Notes: a model not told the origin generated them from the sequence alone. 64,000 nt of DNA from an uncultured Clostridia bacterium (GCA_934130285.1 CAKOXT010000003.1:134893-198892); one strand, 5' to 3'. Positions 52,529-62,581 are shown, counted from the stretch's first letter. Translations and numbers: made by a program.

Positions 52529-53998
52529 GTGAAATTAAGTGAAATTTTAAACGGTATTAGCGATTTAAAAGCTAAAGGAAATATAGATATCGATATAGAA
52601 GATATCGCTTGCGATTCAAGAAAAGTAAAGCCAGAGAGCTTATTCGTTGCTATTAAAGGATATGATGTTGATGGCCACGATTATATAGAAGAAGCAATAA
52701 ATAAAGGCGCTGCGGCAATAATAGTAGAGAATGTAGAAAAACTTAGAAATATAACATTGCCACCAGATGTAACTTTTATTGTTACAAAAGATACAAGATA
52801 TGCACTAGCAATTTCATCATGCAACTTTTATAAAAATCCCTCAAGAAAATTCAAATTAATAGGAGTAACAGGAACAAAAGGAAAAACAACAACAACATAC
52901 ATGATAAAAACACTATTAGAAGCACAAGGAAAAAAAGTTGGACTAATAGGAACAATAGAGAACTATATAGGTGAAGATAGTTTAGGTGAAAGTGATAGAA
53001 CAACACCTGAAAGCATTGACCTACAAAGAATGTTTGCACAGATGGTAGAAGAAAAAGTGGAATTCGTAGTTATGGAAGTATCATCACAAGCATTAAAATT
53101 ACAAAGAGTTGCTGGATGCAACTTTGATGTAGGCGTATTTACAAACTTTTCAAAAGAACACATAAGCCAAAAAGAACATAGTGACATGGAAGAATATTTT
53201 AATTCAAAAATGAAATTATTTAGTATGTGTCAAATGGGATTTGTAAATATAGATGATTTTAGAGGAGCACGAGTAAAAAGAGAAGCAAAGTGCCAAGTAA
53301 AAACATATGGAATTGATAATGGATGTGATTTATTAGCAAAAGATATAACAATAACAAACATTGGTGTAGATTTTAAAGCTAAAATTGGAGACAAAAATGA
53401 GAGAGTTAAAGTGGATATTCCAGGAAGATTTAGTGTATACAATTCATTAGCTGCAATTTCAGTAGCAATGTATTATGGATGTTCAGCAGAACTAATAAAA
53501 ACAGCATTAGAGAATATCAAAATACCAGGAAGAAGTGAGCTAGTTCCAAATAAAAAAGAATTAAGCATAATGATAGATTATGCACATTCACCAGAAAGCT
53601 TAGAAAACATATTACAAGCAGTTAAAACATATACTAAAGGAAGAGTAATAGTTGTTTTTGGATGCGGCGGAGATAGAGATACAACTAAACGTCCAATAAT
53701 GGGCGAAATAGCAGGTAGAATAGCAGATTATAGTATTGTTACATCAGATAATCCAAGAACAGAAGATCCAGAGAAAATTATAAAAGACATAGAAGCAGGA
53801 ATATCAAAGACAAAAGGAAAATATGAAATAATAGTAGATAGAAAAAAAGCAATAGAAAAGGCAATTACTATGGCTAACAAAAAAGATATAGTAATATTAG
53901 CAGGAAAAGGACATGAACCTTATCAAGAAATTAATAAAGTTAAATATCCTTTTGATGAAAGAGAAATAGTAAAAGAAATTATAAACAATATGAAATAA
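52529..53998 (+). CDS. murE: UDP-MurNAc-tripeptide synthetase MurE (meso-DAP type)
   Basis: ATP-dependent ligase adding the third amino acid of the wall peptide. The P-loop GVTGTKGKTTTTYMIKTLLE, the EVSSQALKLQRVAG motif and VFGCGGDRDTTKRPIMGEIA are clear. SDNPRTEDP contains DNPR, the motif that marks meso-diaminopimelate rather than lysine addition. The start is GTG 52529, eight bases after ATAGGAGA; a TTG two codons earlier is too close to the site. It is followed directly by mraY, with no murF. Confidence 0.95.
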   Translation: MKLSEILNGISDLKAKGNIDIDIEDIACDSRKVKPESLFVAIKGYDVDGHDYIEEAINKGAAAIIVENVEKLRNITLPPDVTFIVTKDTRYALAISSCNFYKNPSRKFKLIGVTGTKGKTTTTYMIKTLLEAQGKKVGLIGTIENYIGEDSLGESDRTTPESIDLQRMFAQMVEEKVEFVVMEVSSQALKLQRVAGCNFDVGVFTNFSKEHISQKEHSDMEEYFNSKMKLFSMCQMGFVNIDDFRGARVKREAKCQVKTYGIDNGCDLLAKDITITNIGVDFKAKIGDKNERVKVDIPGRFSVYNSLAAISVAMYYGCSAELIKTALENIKIPGRSELVPNKKELSIMIDYAHSPESLENILQAVKTYTKGRVIVVFGCGGDRDTTKRPIMGEIAGRIADYSIVTSDNPRTEDPEKIIKDIEAGISKTKGKYEIIVDRKKAIEKAITMANKKDIVILAGKGHEPYQEINKVKYPFDEREIVKEIINNMK

Positions 53999-54011
53999 GG
54001 AGAGATACAAA

Positions 54012-54992
54012 GTGGAATTTCAACTAAAAATATTACTAATATCATTTTTTACTACAATAGTATTAGGAATATTTACAATACCAGTATTACAAAGATTAAA
54101 AGTAGGACAGTCAGAAAGAGAAGATGGACCTAAGTCACATTTAAAGAAAAGTGGTACTCCAACAATGGGAGGTATTATAATGGCAATGTCAATTATTGGA
54201 GCATCAATAGTTGCTTGTGTTCATTATATAGGAAAAGAACCAGAAGTAGGAAAAAAGTTAATACCATTAACATTAGTAGCAATAGGATTTGGCTTAGTAG
54301 GATTTATAGATGATTATAAAAAAGTAGTATTAAGAAATACAGATGGTTTGAAGCCAAGAGCTAAAATGGCAGGACTATTAGTGATTTCAATACTTTTCTC
54401 AATATATATTGAAAGAATCTTAGGAATAGGAACAGACATAATAATACCATTTTTCAAAAATAGCATAACATTACCAGCAATAGTTTATATACCATTTACA
54501 ATATTAGTTATGTTAGCAACAACAAATGCTATTAATTTAACTGATGGTGTAGACGGATTAGCAACATCAGTAACATTAGCGATTGTAACAGCAATTACAG
54601 TAATAGCAATAATACTTGATGTAAAAGAAGTAATAATATTAGGAAGCATAGTATGTGGAACATGTTTAGGTTTCTTAATTTTTAATTTAAACAAAGCAAA
54701 AGTTTTTATGGGAGATACAGGATCACTATTGTTAGGTGGAGTTGTATCATGTAGTGCAATATATTTAAAAATGCCACTATTATTATTAATATTAGCTGCA
54801 GTACCAGTGCTAGAAACATTATCAGTAATTATTCAAGTTGCATACTACAAAAAAACTAAAAAAAGATTTTTTAAGATGACACCAATCCATCACCATTTTG
54901 AATTATGTGGATGGAGAGAAAATAAAATTGTAACAACATTCAGTTTAGCAACAGTAGTATTATGCATAATAGGAATATTTTCCGTTATATAA
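54012..54992 (+). CDS. mraY: Phospho-MurNAc-pentapeptide translocase
   Basis: Integral membrane enzyme forming lipid I. About ten hydrophobic helices, with DGPKSHLKKSGTPTMGGIIM, VGFIDDYKKV, NAINLTDGVDGLA, KAKVFMGDTGSLLLGGVVSC and the cytosolic TPIHHHFELCGWRENKIV. GTG start, with AAGGAGAGA upstream, 13 bases after murE. Confidence 0.97.
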   Translation: MEFQLKILLISFFTTIVLGIFTIPVLQRLKVGQSEREDGPKSHLKKSGTPTMGGIIMAMSIIGASIVACVHYIGKEPEVGKKLIPLTLVAIGFGLVGFIDDYKKVVLRNTDGLKPRAKMAGLLVISILFSIYIERILGIGTDIIIPFFKNSITLPAIVYIPFTILVMLATTNAINLTDGVDGLATSVTLAIVTAITVIAIILDVKEVIILGSIVCGTCLGFLIFNLNKAKVFMGDTGSLLLGGVVSCSAIYLKMPLLLLILAAVPVLETLSVIIQVAYYKKTKKRFFKMTPIHHHFELCGWRENKIVTTFSLATVVLCIIGIFSVI

Positions 54993-55007
54993 TAAAAAGG
55001 AGAAAAA

Positions 55008-56138
55008 ATGACTAAAAAGAAAAGTAAGTTAATACTAAAAAATCCAATGGATTTTACCTTACTAATAACTGTTTTTATTCTACTAGGACTCGGAATTATA
55101 ACAGTTTTATCAGCCAGTTCCCCAACTGCATTATCTGAATCAGGAAACAGCTATAAATATGTAGAAAAACAAGGATTTGCTGCAATTGTTGGAGTAGCAA
55201 TAATGTTTGGTATTTCAAAAATTGATTATAAACTATGGCAAAAAAATTATAAAGTTATATTTACAGCATGTATAGTATTATTACTAGGCGTTTGTGTATT
55301 AGGAGCTTCATCAGGAGGTGCAACAAGATGGTTAGACTTAGGTTTTATATCATTCCAACCATCAGAGGTAGCAAAAGTAGGAATAATAATATTTTATTCA
55401 GCATGGCTTACAAAAAATAAAGATAAATTAAAATCAATAAAAGAAGGATTTTTTACACCTTTAGCAATGCTGATTCCAATAGTAATAATAGTATTAGGAT
55501 TTCAAACACACTTTAGTGCAACATTAGTTATGTGTATGCTAGTAGCCATATTGATGATATTAGCAGGATGCAGAATAAGATACTTTATAATGTTTGGAGT
55601 ACCATTAGCTGTGCTAGCAGTAGTTGGAATATTAGCACTTGGTCAAGGATTTAGACTTCAAAGAGTTATAACTTTCCTTGATCCATGGAAATATGCTGAT
55701 GATGAAGGCTGGCAGATAATCCAAAGTTTATACGCAATAGGATCAGGCGGATTTTTTGGTGTAGGACTTGGAGAAAGTAAGCAAAAATACTTATACATAC
55801 CAGAACCACACAATGACTTTATTTTTGCAGTATTAGCAGAAGAGTTAGGATTCATAGGGTGTGCAATAGTAATAATATTATTTGCGATATTAATTTGGAG
55901 AGGAATAACAATATCAATGAAAGCTCCAGATATGTTTGGAAGCTTATTAGCAGCAGGAATAACATCGATGATAGCAATACAAGTGTTAATAAATATAGCC
56001 GTTGTTACTTCATCAATGCCCGTAACAGGTATGGCTTTGCCATTCTTTAGTTATGGAGGAACAGCGTTAATAATCATATTAGCATCAGTCGGAATATTAT
56101 TAAGCATATCGAGAGCAGGAAATAGAACAAATTCATAA
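55008..56138 (+). CDS. ftsW: SEDS-family peptidoglycan polymerase FtsW/SpoVE
   Basis: Glycosyltransferase that polymerises lipid II with its partner class B PBP. Ten or so membrane helices. FISFQPSEVAKVGIIIFYSA, the GWQIIQSLYAIGSGGFFGVG loop with conserved Asp/Gln region, IPEPHNDFIFAVLAEELGFI and LPFFSYGGTALIIILASVGI are SEDS signatures. Lacking an in-between murD, it follows mraY by 15 bases. Position next to spoVD and murG fits FtsW or SpoVE; sequence alone does not separate them. Confidence 0.93.
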   Translation: MTKKKSKLILKNPMDFTLLITVFILLGLGIITVLSASSPTALSESGNSYKYVEKQGFAAIVGVAIMFGISKIDYKLWQKNYKVIFTACIVLLLGVCVLGASSGGATRWLDLGFISFQPSEVAKVGIIIFYSAWLTKNKDKLKSIKEGFFTPLAMLIPIVIIVLGFQTHFSATLVMCMLVAILMILAGCRIRYFIMFGVPLAVLAVVGILALGQGFRLQRVITFLDPWKYADDEGWQIIQSLYAIGSGGFFGVGLGESKQKYLYIPEPHNDFIFAVLAEELGFIGCAIVIILFAILIWRGITISMKAPDMFGSLLAAGITSMIAIQVLINIAVVTSSMPVTGMALPFFSYGGTALIIILASVGILLSISRAGNRTNS

Positions 56139-56149
56139 GGAGGCAAAAA

Positions 56150-57265
56150 GTGAGAGTAATGATCGCTGCAGCAGGAACGGGAGGACATATTAATCCTGGA
56201 ATTGCTATTGCAAACAAAATAAAAGAAAAAGAAAAAGATTCAGAAATAGTTTTTATAGGAACTACAAGAGGAATAGAAAATGATTTAGTACCTAGAGCAG
56301 GGTATGAATTGAAAACAGTAGACGCATATGGAATAAGTAAAAAAATATCTTTAAAGACTATTTCAAATAATATAAAAACAATAAAAGGATTTGGCCAAGC
56401 TAAAAAAATAGTTAAAGAATTTAATCCAGATATAGTAATTGGAACAGGTGGATACATTTGCGGAGGTGCAATTTCAGCTGCACACAAATTAGGAATTCCA
56501 ACAGTAATTCATGAAAGCAATGCATATCCAGGAAAGGCTACAAAATTTTTATTTAAAAAATTAGATAAAGTATTATTAGGATTTGAAGATGCACAAAAAT
56601 ATTTTGAAGATAAAAGCAAAGTAGTTGTAACAGGAACACCAACAAAAGTTAAAGAAGAAAAATTAACAGAAGAAACAAAAGAAAAAATCTTTGCGGAATT
56701 AGGTCTAAAAAAAGATCTTCCAACAATATTAGTATTTGGAGGAAGCCAAGGCGCTAAAGCAATAAATGATGCTATGATACCATTGATAGAGAAAAAGAAA
56801 AACAAAGATTATCAAATAATATGGTCAGTAGGCCAAAAGCAATATGAAGGAATTAAAGAAAGCTTTGAAAATAAAGGAATAAATATAAATAAAATAGAAA
56901 ACACAAAAATAGTTCCTTACATATATAATATGAGTGAAATCATGAATGCAATAGATATAATAGTATCAAGAAGTGGAGCAATGACAATAACAGAAATAGC
57001 TTTAGTAGGAAAACCTGCAATATTTATACCACTACCAAGTATGTCTGCTAACAGACAAGTAGACAATGCAAATGTTCTAGCAAAACTTGGAGCAGCAAAA
57101 ATCATATTAAATGATGAAATTAACTCAGAAAATTTATCACAAACAATTGCTGATATGTTAAAAGATAAAAACGAGTTAAAAGAAATGGGAAATAGAGCAA
57201 GAAAAATTGCTAAATATGATGTTGAAGATAAAATATATGATGAAATAAAAAAATTAGTAAAATAA
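56150..57265 (+). CDS. murG: UDP-GlcNAc transferase MurG
   Basis: Peripheral membrane glycosyltransferase making lipid II. MIAAAGTGGHINPGIAIANK is the glycine-rich lipid-binding loop, with FIGTTRGIENDLVPRAGYEL, DIVIGTGGYICGGAISAAHK, VIHESNAYPGKATKFL, LVFGGSQGAKAINDAM and ISRSGAMTITEIALVGKPAI-type (IVSRSGAMTITEI) motifs. GTG start after AAGGAGG. Last gene of the cluster before a strong terminator. Confidence 0.96.
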   Translation: MRVMIAAAGTGGHINPGIAIANKIKEKEKDSEIVFIGTTRGIENDLVPRAGYELKTVDAYGISKKISLKTISNNIKTIKGFGQAKKIVKEFNPDIVIGTGGYICGGAISAAHKLGIPTVIHESNAYPGKATKFLFKKLDKVLLGFEDAQKYFEDKSKVVVTGTPTKVKEEKLTEETKEKIFAELGLKKDLPTILVFGGSQGAKAINDAMIPLIEKKKNKDYQIIWSVGQKQYEGIKESFENKGININKIENTKIVPYIYNMSEIMNAIDIIVSRSGAMTITEIALVGKPAIFIPLPSMSANRQVDNANVLAKLGAAKIILNDEINSENLSQTIADMLKDKNELKEMGNRARKIAKYDVEDKIYDEIKKLVK

Positions 57266-57290
57266 AATGAACCCCAGCGGGTTCATTTTT
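57264..57290 (+). terminator. Terminator of the dcw cluster
   Basis: AAATGAACCC / GGGTTCATTT with a short CAGC loop, then TT; begins at the murG stop. Confidence 0.85.
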
Positions 57291-57402
57291 GTGTGTTATC
57301 TAAAAATTGAAAAAAATAGTCAAAACTACGATAAAATAATTTTTTTGATAACAATAAAAAGATTTAATAAACAAAGCAAAATTATCAAAATAAATATCAG
57401 AC

Positions 57403-57431
57403 TTGCAAAAAATTATAAAATAATTTACAAT
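57403..57431 (+). promoter_or_regulatory. Promoter of topA
   Basis: TTGCAA at 57403-57408, 17 bases, TACAAT at 57426-57431. Confidence 0.6.
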
Positions 57432-57466
57432 ACAAAAAGATTATAAAAAGGAGGCATTAAGAAAAT

Positions 57467-59563
57467 ATGACTGATAAATTAATAATAGTTGAGTCACCAG
57501 CTAAAGCTAACACTATCAAAAAGTTTTTAGGTGGAAATACAAAAGTAGTAGCCTCAATGGGACATATAAGAGATCTACCAAAATCAAAACTAGCAATAGA
57601 TACAGAACATGATTTTGAACCACAATATATAAACATAAGAGGGAAAGCAGCATTAATAAATTCACTAAAAAAAGATGCAAAAAATGCTAAAAAAGTATAT
57701 TTGGCAACTGACCCTGACCGTGAAGGAGAAGCAATAGCATGGCATCTAGCATATATACTAGGAATACCACAAGACTCAATCTGCAGAATAACTTTTAATG
57801 AAATAACAAAAGAAGCAGTAAAAGAGGCAGTAAAAAAGCCAAGAAAAATAGACTTGAATTTAACAGATGCACAACAAGCAAGACGTGTATTAGACAGAAT
57901 AGTTGGATATAAGATTAGTCCAGTACTTTGGAAGAAAGTAAAAAGAGGACTATCAGCAGGTAGAGTTCAATCAGTTGCAGTAAGATTGATTTGTGAAAGA
58001 GAAGAAGAAATCGAAAAATTCGTTCCAGAGGAATATTGGAACATAACAGCGATACTATCAGAAGAAAAAACTAAAAAAGATTTTGAATCAAAACTAATAG
58101 GAAAGAATAAAGAAAAAATAGAATTACATTCTAAAGAAGAAGTAGACAAAGTACTAACTGATTTGGAAAAAGCTAAATTTATTGTAGAAGACGTAACAGT
58201 AGGACAAAAGAAAAGAAATCCAGCACCACCATTTACAACAAGTACAATGCAACAGGAAGCATCAAGAAAACTTGGATTTGCAATTAAGAAAACAATGTCA
58301 GTAGCACAAGGACTATATGAAGGTGTAAAAATACCTGAAAAAGGAACAGCCGGATTAATAACATACATGAGAACAGATTCTACAAGAATTTCAGATGAAG
58401 CAAGAAAAATGGCAAAAGAAATCGTAGAAAAAAACTTCGGACCAGAATATTATGAGAACAGATATTATAAAGTTAAAAATGATTCTCAAGACGCACACGA
58501 GGCAATTAGACCAACATACTTAGAATTAAGTCCAGAAAAAATAAAAGAATATTTAACAGCTGATCAATACAAATTATATAGACTAATATACAACAGATTT
58601 ATAGCAAGCCAAATGGCATCAGCAGTATATGATACAATCACAGTAGATATAAATGCAAATGAATACAATTTTAGAACAACAGGACAATCAATAAAATTCA
58701 AAGGATTCATGACACTATATGTAGAAGACACAGATGATGAAAAAGAATCTGAAGAATTAGGAATTGCAAATATTCCATATTTAAATAAAAAAGATGAATT
58801 GAAAAAAGAAGATATACAAACAAAACAAAGCTTTTCAGAACCACCACCAAGATACACAGAAGCAAGCCTAGTAAAAATGCTAGAAGAAAAAGGAATAGGA
58901 AGACCAAGTACATATGCACCAATAATAACAACAATACTTGCAAGAAATTATGTTGAAAAGGTTCAAAAGCAATTAATGCCAACAGATCTTGGAAAAATAG
59001 TTAATAAACTATTAGTAGAAAACTTTGAAGATGTAATAAATGTAGAGTTCACAGCAGAAATGGAAAAGCAGTTTGATGAAATTGCAGAAGGTAAGAAACC
59101 ATGGAAAGAAACAATAAGAGAGTTCTATGGACCATTTGCTATAGTTATAGAAAAAGTTGAAAAAGAACTTGAACATGTAAAACTGGAATATGAAGTTTCA
59201 GATGTAAAATGTGAAAAGTGTGGAAGAAACATGGTTATAAAGATTGGAAAGTATGGTAAATTTTTAGCATGTCCAGGATACCCTGAATGTAGAAATGCAA
59301 AACCATTAGTAGAAGAAATCGAAGAACCTTGTCCAAAATGTGGCGGAAAAGTGCAAATAAGAAAAACTAAAAAAAGAAGAAATTACTACATATGCGAAAA
59401 TAATCCTAAATCTTGTGACTATATTTCTTGGAAGAAACCTCAACCAGGAGAAAAAATAGAAGATGCACCAGATGAAGAACTAGAAAAAGAAATAAAAAAG
59501 AAAACTACTAAGAAAAAGACTACTACAAGAAAAACAACTACAAAAAAGAAAAGTAAAAAATAA
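57467..59563 (+). CDS. topA: DNA topoisomerase I
   Basis: Type IA enzyme relaxing negative supercoils. The TOPRIM domain begins LIIVESPAKANTIKKFL, with the acidic TDPDREGEAIAWHL. The catalytic Tyr lies in GLITYMRTDSTRISDEA, and SQDAHEAIRPT and GIGRPSTYAPII follow. At the C-terminus is one four-Cys zinc ribbon (CEKCGRNM, then CPGYPEC) and a second, CPKCGGKV with CENNPKSC. The end is a Lys/Thr-rich tail of about 20 residues, resembling that of the membrane protein at 32817. AAAAAGGAGG precedes ATG. Confidence 0.96.
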   Translation: MTDKLIIVESPAKANTIKKFLGGNTKVVASMGHIRDLPKSKLAIDTEHDFEPQYINIRGKAALINSLKKDAKNAKKVYLATDPDREGEAIAWHLAYILGIPQDSICRITFNEITKEAVKEAVKKPRKIDLNLTDAQQARRVLDRIVGYKISPVLWKKVKRGLSAGRVQSVAVRLICEREEEIEKFVPEEYWNITAILSEEKTKKDFESKLIGKNKEKIELHSKEEVDKVLTDLEKAKFIVEDVTVGQKKRNPAPPFTTSTMQQEASRKLGFAIKKTMSVAQGLYEGVKIPEKGTAGLITYMRTDSTRISDEARKMAKEIVEKNFGPEYYENRYYKVKNDSQDAHEAIRPTYLELSPEKIKEYLTADQYKLYRLIYNRFIASQMASAVYDTITVDINANEYNFRTTGQSIKFKGFMTLYVEDTDDEKESEELGIANIPYLNKKDELKKEDIQTKQSFSEPPPRYTEASLVKMLEEKGIGRPSTYAPIITTILARNYVEKVQKQLMPTDLGKIVNKLLVENFEDVINVEFTAEMEKQFDEIAEGKKPWKETIREFYGPFAIVIEKVEKELEHVKLEYEVSDVKCEKCGRNMVIKIGKYGKFLACPGYPECRNAKPLVEEIEEPCPKCGGKVQIRKTKKRRNYYICENNPKSCDYISWKKPQPGEKIEDAPDEELEKEIKKKTTKKKTTTRKTTTKKKSKK

Positions 59564-59567
59564 TATA

Positions 59568-59652
59568 AAAACAGTCTAGAAAAATAAATATTTAATATGT
59601 GTGAAATTTAAGTTTACTCTAAAAATATTTTAAAAAGCTGGACTGTTTTTTT
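59568..59652 (+). terminator. Long-loop terminator after topA
   Basis: AAACAGTCTAG / CTGGACTGTTT (59569 and 59637 regions) pair across about 60 bases and run into seven T. The loop is AT-rich without further structure. Confidence 0.55.
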
Positions 59653-59765
59653 ATTGCACAATGAAAACCTTTATTAGCGAAGTGAACAAAATAAAGTTTA
59701 CTAGGCTAACAGAGGTTTTTTATTCTATATTAGCAAAACTTATATTAAAGATAAGAAACATCTAT

Positions 59766-59794
59766 TTTACTAATAGAAGGTATCAGATTATAAT
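59766..59794 (+). promoter_or_regulatory. Promoter of the terminal four-gene operon
   Basis: TTTACT at 59766-59771, 17 bases, perfect TATAAT at 59789-59794, 37 bases before the first ATG. Confidence 0.65.
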
Positions 59795-59830
59795 TATATT
59801 AAAGTTATGTAAACCATTAAGGAGGAAAAA

Positions 59831-61177
59831 ATGGAAGATACAAAAATATATTATATTGGAAAATCAAAAGAAGAAAGATTATTGGAGAGTTTAGACGAAG
59901 AAGAAAGAAGAATTCACAGAATAGATAGAGATGGTGTAGAACTTGAAAGAGGACCAAGAGGAAAAAGGGTAAAAATTATAAATGGAAAGAAAATTGGAGA
60001 AAGAAAAGAAACAATTCACGAAAAGGAAGGTATGAAAGAAAGAGGCAACAAAAGAAAAATAAGAAATGAATACAAACAAGACCAAAGTAAATATACAACA
60101 AGAAAAGGTGAAAAAGAAAAAGTGAGAGAAGTAATTGAGAAGTTTAAAAAAGTATTAAACAAAATTCCAAGGAAAATTAAAGTGGCAGGTACAGCAGTAT
60201 TATTAGCAACAGCAGTTTCAATAACATATGCAGCAAATAAAGCAGAAAAAGAAAATAATACACAAGAAAATTCTGTAAATCTTACAATTGAAAATGGTGA
60301 AGCAACGATAAAAAACTTAGAAGATATGGAACTAGAAAGTGAAGGGGTACAATTTTATACGGGAGACGTTCAAACAAAGGACTTACAAAAATATAAAATG
60401 CTGTTAAAAACCACTTCTAAAGAAACATCAATTCTAGATAAAAATAATCAACCAATAAAGAGAATGGGAGAAGATTCAATTGTATTTGCTAAACCAGAAA
60501 TAATAGAAAAAGAAGGAAAAGAATATTTAAAAGTAATTTGCTTTGATAATAATGGTATGACTGAAGGATTAGTAAAAAGGGATGAGTTAAAACCAAGTCA
60601 GATATATGATGAAGGAGAACTTAAAGATATAGATAAAGTAGAAATCAGAGGAACAAAAGCTAAAGAAGTTATGAATTCAGATGGAAAGCATTTAGGTGAA
60701 GTAGAAGTTGGGGCAGAAATATATACTACAGGAGAGAGCATGGATCAAGGCGATGGCTCAAAATGGAAAAAAGTAATATATATGAATGAATATGACAAAA
60801 AGTTTAAAACTGGATATATAAAAGACATATATATACAAGAAAAAATGGAAGAACTTTTTGTAGATACTGAAAAAGACGGTGGAGTTGACTTAAATATAAG
60901 AAATGAAGCTGATATAAATGGAGCTATAATAGGAAAAGCAAAAAACAAAAGTACTATAAAGATAGTAGATTCTTCTGACGGAGATTTAATAATCGGAAAA
61001 GATGGAAACGATTATTATCAAACGATTATTGCAGAGAAAGTCGAAAATTCAAATATAAAAGAGGGAATAGATCTGTTAAGTGGAGATATATATGTAGATG
61101 GCATAAAATATACAAAAGGATACGTAAATGCAGATTACATAGCATTACTAAGAGAATGCACAGATTTAGAGAGATAG
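59831..61177 (+). CDS. Membrane protein with charged cytosolic head and SH3-like repeats (448 aa)
   Basis: The first 110 residues are very charged (Lys/Arg/Glu) and cytosolic. A single membrane helix (about 117-135, VAGTAVLLATAVSITYAANK) follows. The outer part seems to hold three bacterial SH3-like units near 190-255, 270-340 and 353-445; the last contains VDLNIRNEADINGAIIGKAK, a typical SH3b opening. Such domains bind wall peptides. AAGGAGG precedes ATG. It leads a four-gene run on the same strand (gaps 52, 1 and 13 bases). I do not recognise the full-length family. Confidence 0.7.
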   Translation: MEDTKIYYIGKSKEERLLESLDEEERRIHRIDRDGVELERGPRGKRVKIINGKKIGERKETIHEKEGMKERGNKRKIRNEYKQDQSKYTTRKGEKEKVREVIEKFKKVLNKIPRKIKVAGTAVLLATAVSITYAANKAEKENNTQENSVNLTIENGEATIKNLEDMELESEGVQFYTGDVQTKDLQKYKMLLKTTSKETSILDKNNQPIKRMGEDSIVFAKPEIIEKEGKEYLKVICFDNNGMTEGLVKRDELKPSQIYDEGELKDIDKVEIRGTKAKEVMNSDGKHLGEVEVGAEIYTTGESMDQGDGSKWKKVIYMNEYDKKFKTGYIKDIYIQEKMEELFVDTEKDGGVDLNIRNEADINGAIIGKAKNKSTIKIVDSSDGDLIIGKDGNDYYQTIIAEKVENSNIKEGIDLLSGDIYVDGIKYTKGYVNADYIALLRECTDLER

Positions 61178-61229
61178 TAAAAAGTATATAAACAATATTG
61201 AAGAATTATAAAAAAGGAGAATACAAGTT

Positions 61230-62039
61230 ATGAATATTTTTGAAGAGCTAAATTCAGTAGATAAAAAAATGAAAGATGATTTAGAAGAATTGGAAATAAG
61301 AAGAAAAGAATTAGAAAAAAGAAAAAAAGAAGAAGAAATCAAAAAAGCAAAAGAAGAAAAAATAAAAAGAAAAAATAATAAGAAAGAAATATTAAAATCT
61401 ATATTAGAAGATAACACAGAAGGAATAGATGAACCTCATATATATGTTATAACATATGAACATTCAAGAGGCGGAGGATATGGATATGGACCTTGTGTTG
61501 AAGAAGGAATTTCAAAGTTTGAAAAATTAATGACAGAAAGAGAAAGAAAAATTGCAACAGTCACAGGAAAAATAAAAAAGGTCACTAATGCAATTTTGCC
61601 AGCTTATGGCTGCCATTGTACAGGAATAGTAAATATAGAAAAAGTAGGTAGAGAAGTAACATGCGATGAAAAAATTAAGTTAGATGCAGTTAGGAAAAAA
61701 GTAAATATAATAAAGAACAATAAGGATGCAGAAAAAAAGTGCGCAATCAATCTATATGATGAAGAGTTTGAAGATATTCAAGTAAATACTTCTTTAAAAT
61801 ATGCATTACTTTCTACTTTAAATATAGAGAATGGAAAGATTGAAAATATAGAAGATAAGATAATAGGAGATGCAATGCAAGCTCCTGTTACTAAAAATGA
61901 GCCAAATCCAGAAATAACTACTCAAACAGGCAAGAAAGATGAAAGAACAGTAGAATCAAAACAAAAAACAAAGTCAAAAATAACAATGCAAGACATCAGA
62001 AAAGCCATAAGAAAAGCTCTAAGTAGAGGAGAAAGATAA
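61230..62039 (+). CDS. Unknown cytosolic protein with Lys/Glu coiled coil (269 aa)
   Basis: About 60 residues of Lys/Glu-rich coiled coil (ELEIRRKELEKRKKEEEIKK) precede a globular core of about 140 residues (67-205). The core starts EPHIYVITYEHSRGGGYGYG and includes ILPAYGCHCTGIVNIEKVGR, with several cysteines and a Gly/Tyr-rich loop. The end is basic and disordered (TMQDIRKAIRKALSRGER). No known domain is recognised. AAAAGGAG precedes ATG. The gene after it begins one base past the stop, so translation is coupled. Confidence 0.7.
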   Translation: MNIFEELNSVDKKMKDDLEELEIRRKELEKRKKEEEIKKAKEEKIKRKNNKKEILKSILEDNTEGIDEPHIYVITYEHSRGGGYGYGPCVEEGISKFEKLMTERERKIATVTGKIKKVTNAILPAYGCHCTGIVNIEKVGREVTCDEKIKLDAVRKKVNIIKNNKDAEKKCAINLYDEEFEDIQVNTSLKYALLSTLNIENGKIENIEDKIIGDAMQAPVTKNEPNPEITTQTGKKDERTVESKQKTKSKITMQDIRKAIRKALSRGER

Positions 62040-62040
62040 G

Positions 62041-62568
62041 ATGCTATCAAACAGAAAAATGTTATATCAAGTCAAATTAATATTAGATTATTTGCCAAAG
62101 GAAGAATATAGGTTAATACCTCAAGATATGATCAATTATATTGAAAATAATTACGAATATGATGAAAACATAAAAATTAATCCTAACATTCCATTAGAAA
62201 AACAATCAATAGATGACAAAACTTATGAAATGCTGAATAAAATTGAAAAACAAACTCTTAACAATACTAAAGATATAGATAATTATATTGAGAAGGTAAA
62301 AAAAGAAAATAAAGAATTTAATATAAAGATAGAAAATGCTAAATTAAAAAACAAACTTGAGGTACTTGAAAAAGAAAACGAAAGAATACCAAAAGCAAAA
62401 GCTCTATTAGAAGAGTATAATAGTGCATTAAAACAAAAAGAGACAGAAATCAAAAGATTAAAAGAAAAAAATCAGAAGTTAAATAATTATATTAAAAAAA
62501 TTCCTAAAATATTAAGAAATATTTTTACAAAAGAAAATGATATAAAAATATTAATTGATGAAGAATAG
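62041..62568 (+). CDS. Small coiled-coil protein of unknown function (175 aa)
   Basis: A short N-terminal domain (MLYQVKLILDYLPKEEYRLI, then NPNIPLEKQSIDDKTYEML) resembles small domains seen in many uncultured clostridial hypothetical proteins. A long coiled coil (about 100-155) follows, ending in a basic-acidic segment. No membrane segment or signal is visible. The ribosome binding site GAGGAG lies inside the previous gene. Confidence 0.65.
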   Translation: MLSNRKMLYQVKLILDYLPKEEYRLIPQDMINYIENNYEYDENIKINPNIPLEKQSIDDKTYEMLNKIEKQTLNNTKDIDNYIEKVKKENKEFNIKIENAKLKNKLEVLEKENERIPKAKALLEEYNSALKQKETEIKRLKEKNQKLNNYIKKIPKILRNIFTKENDIKILIDEE

Positions 62569-62581
62569 AAGGGAGAATATT

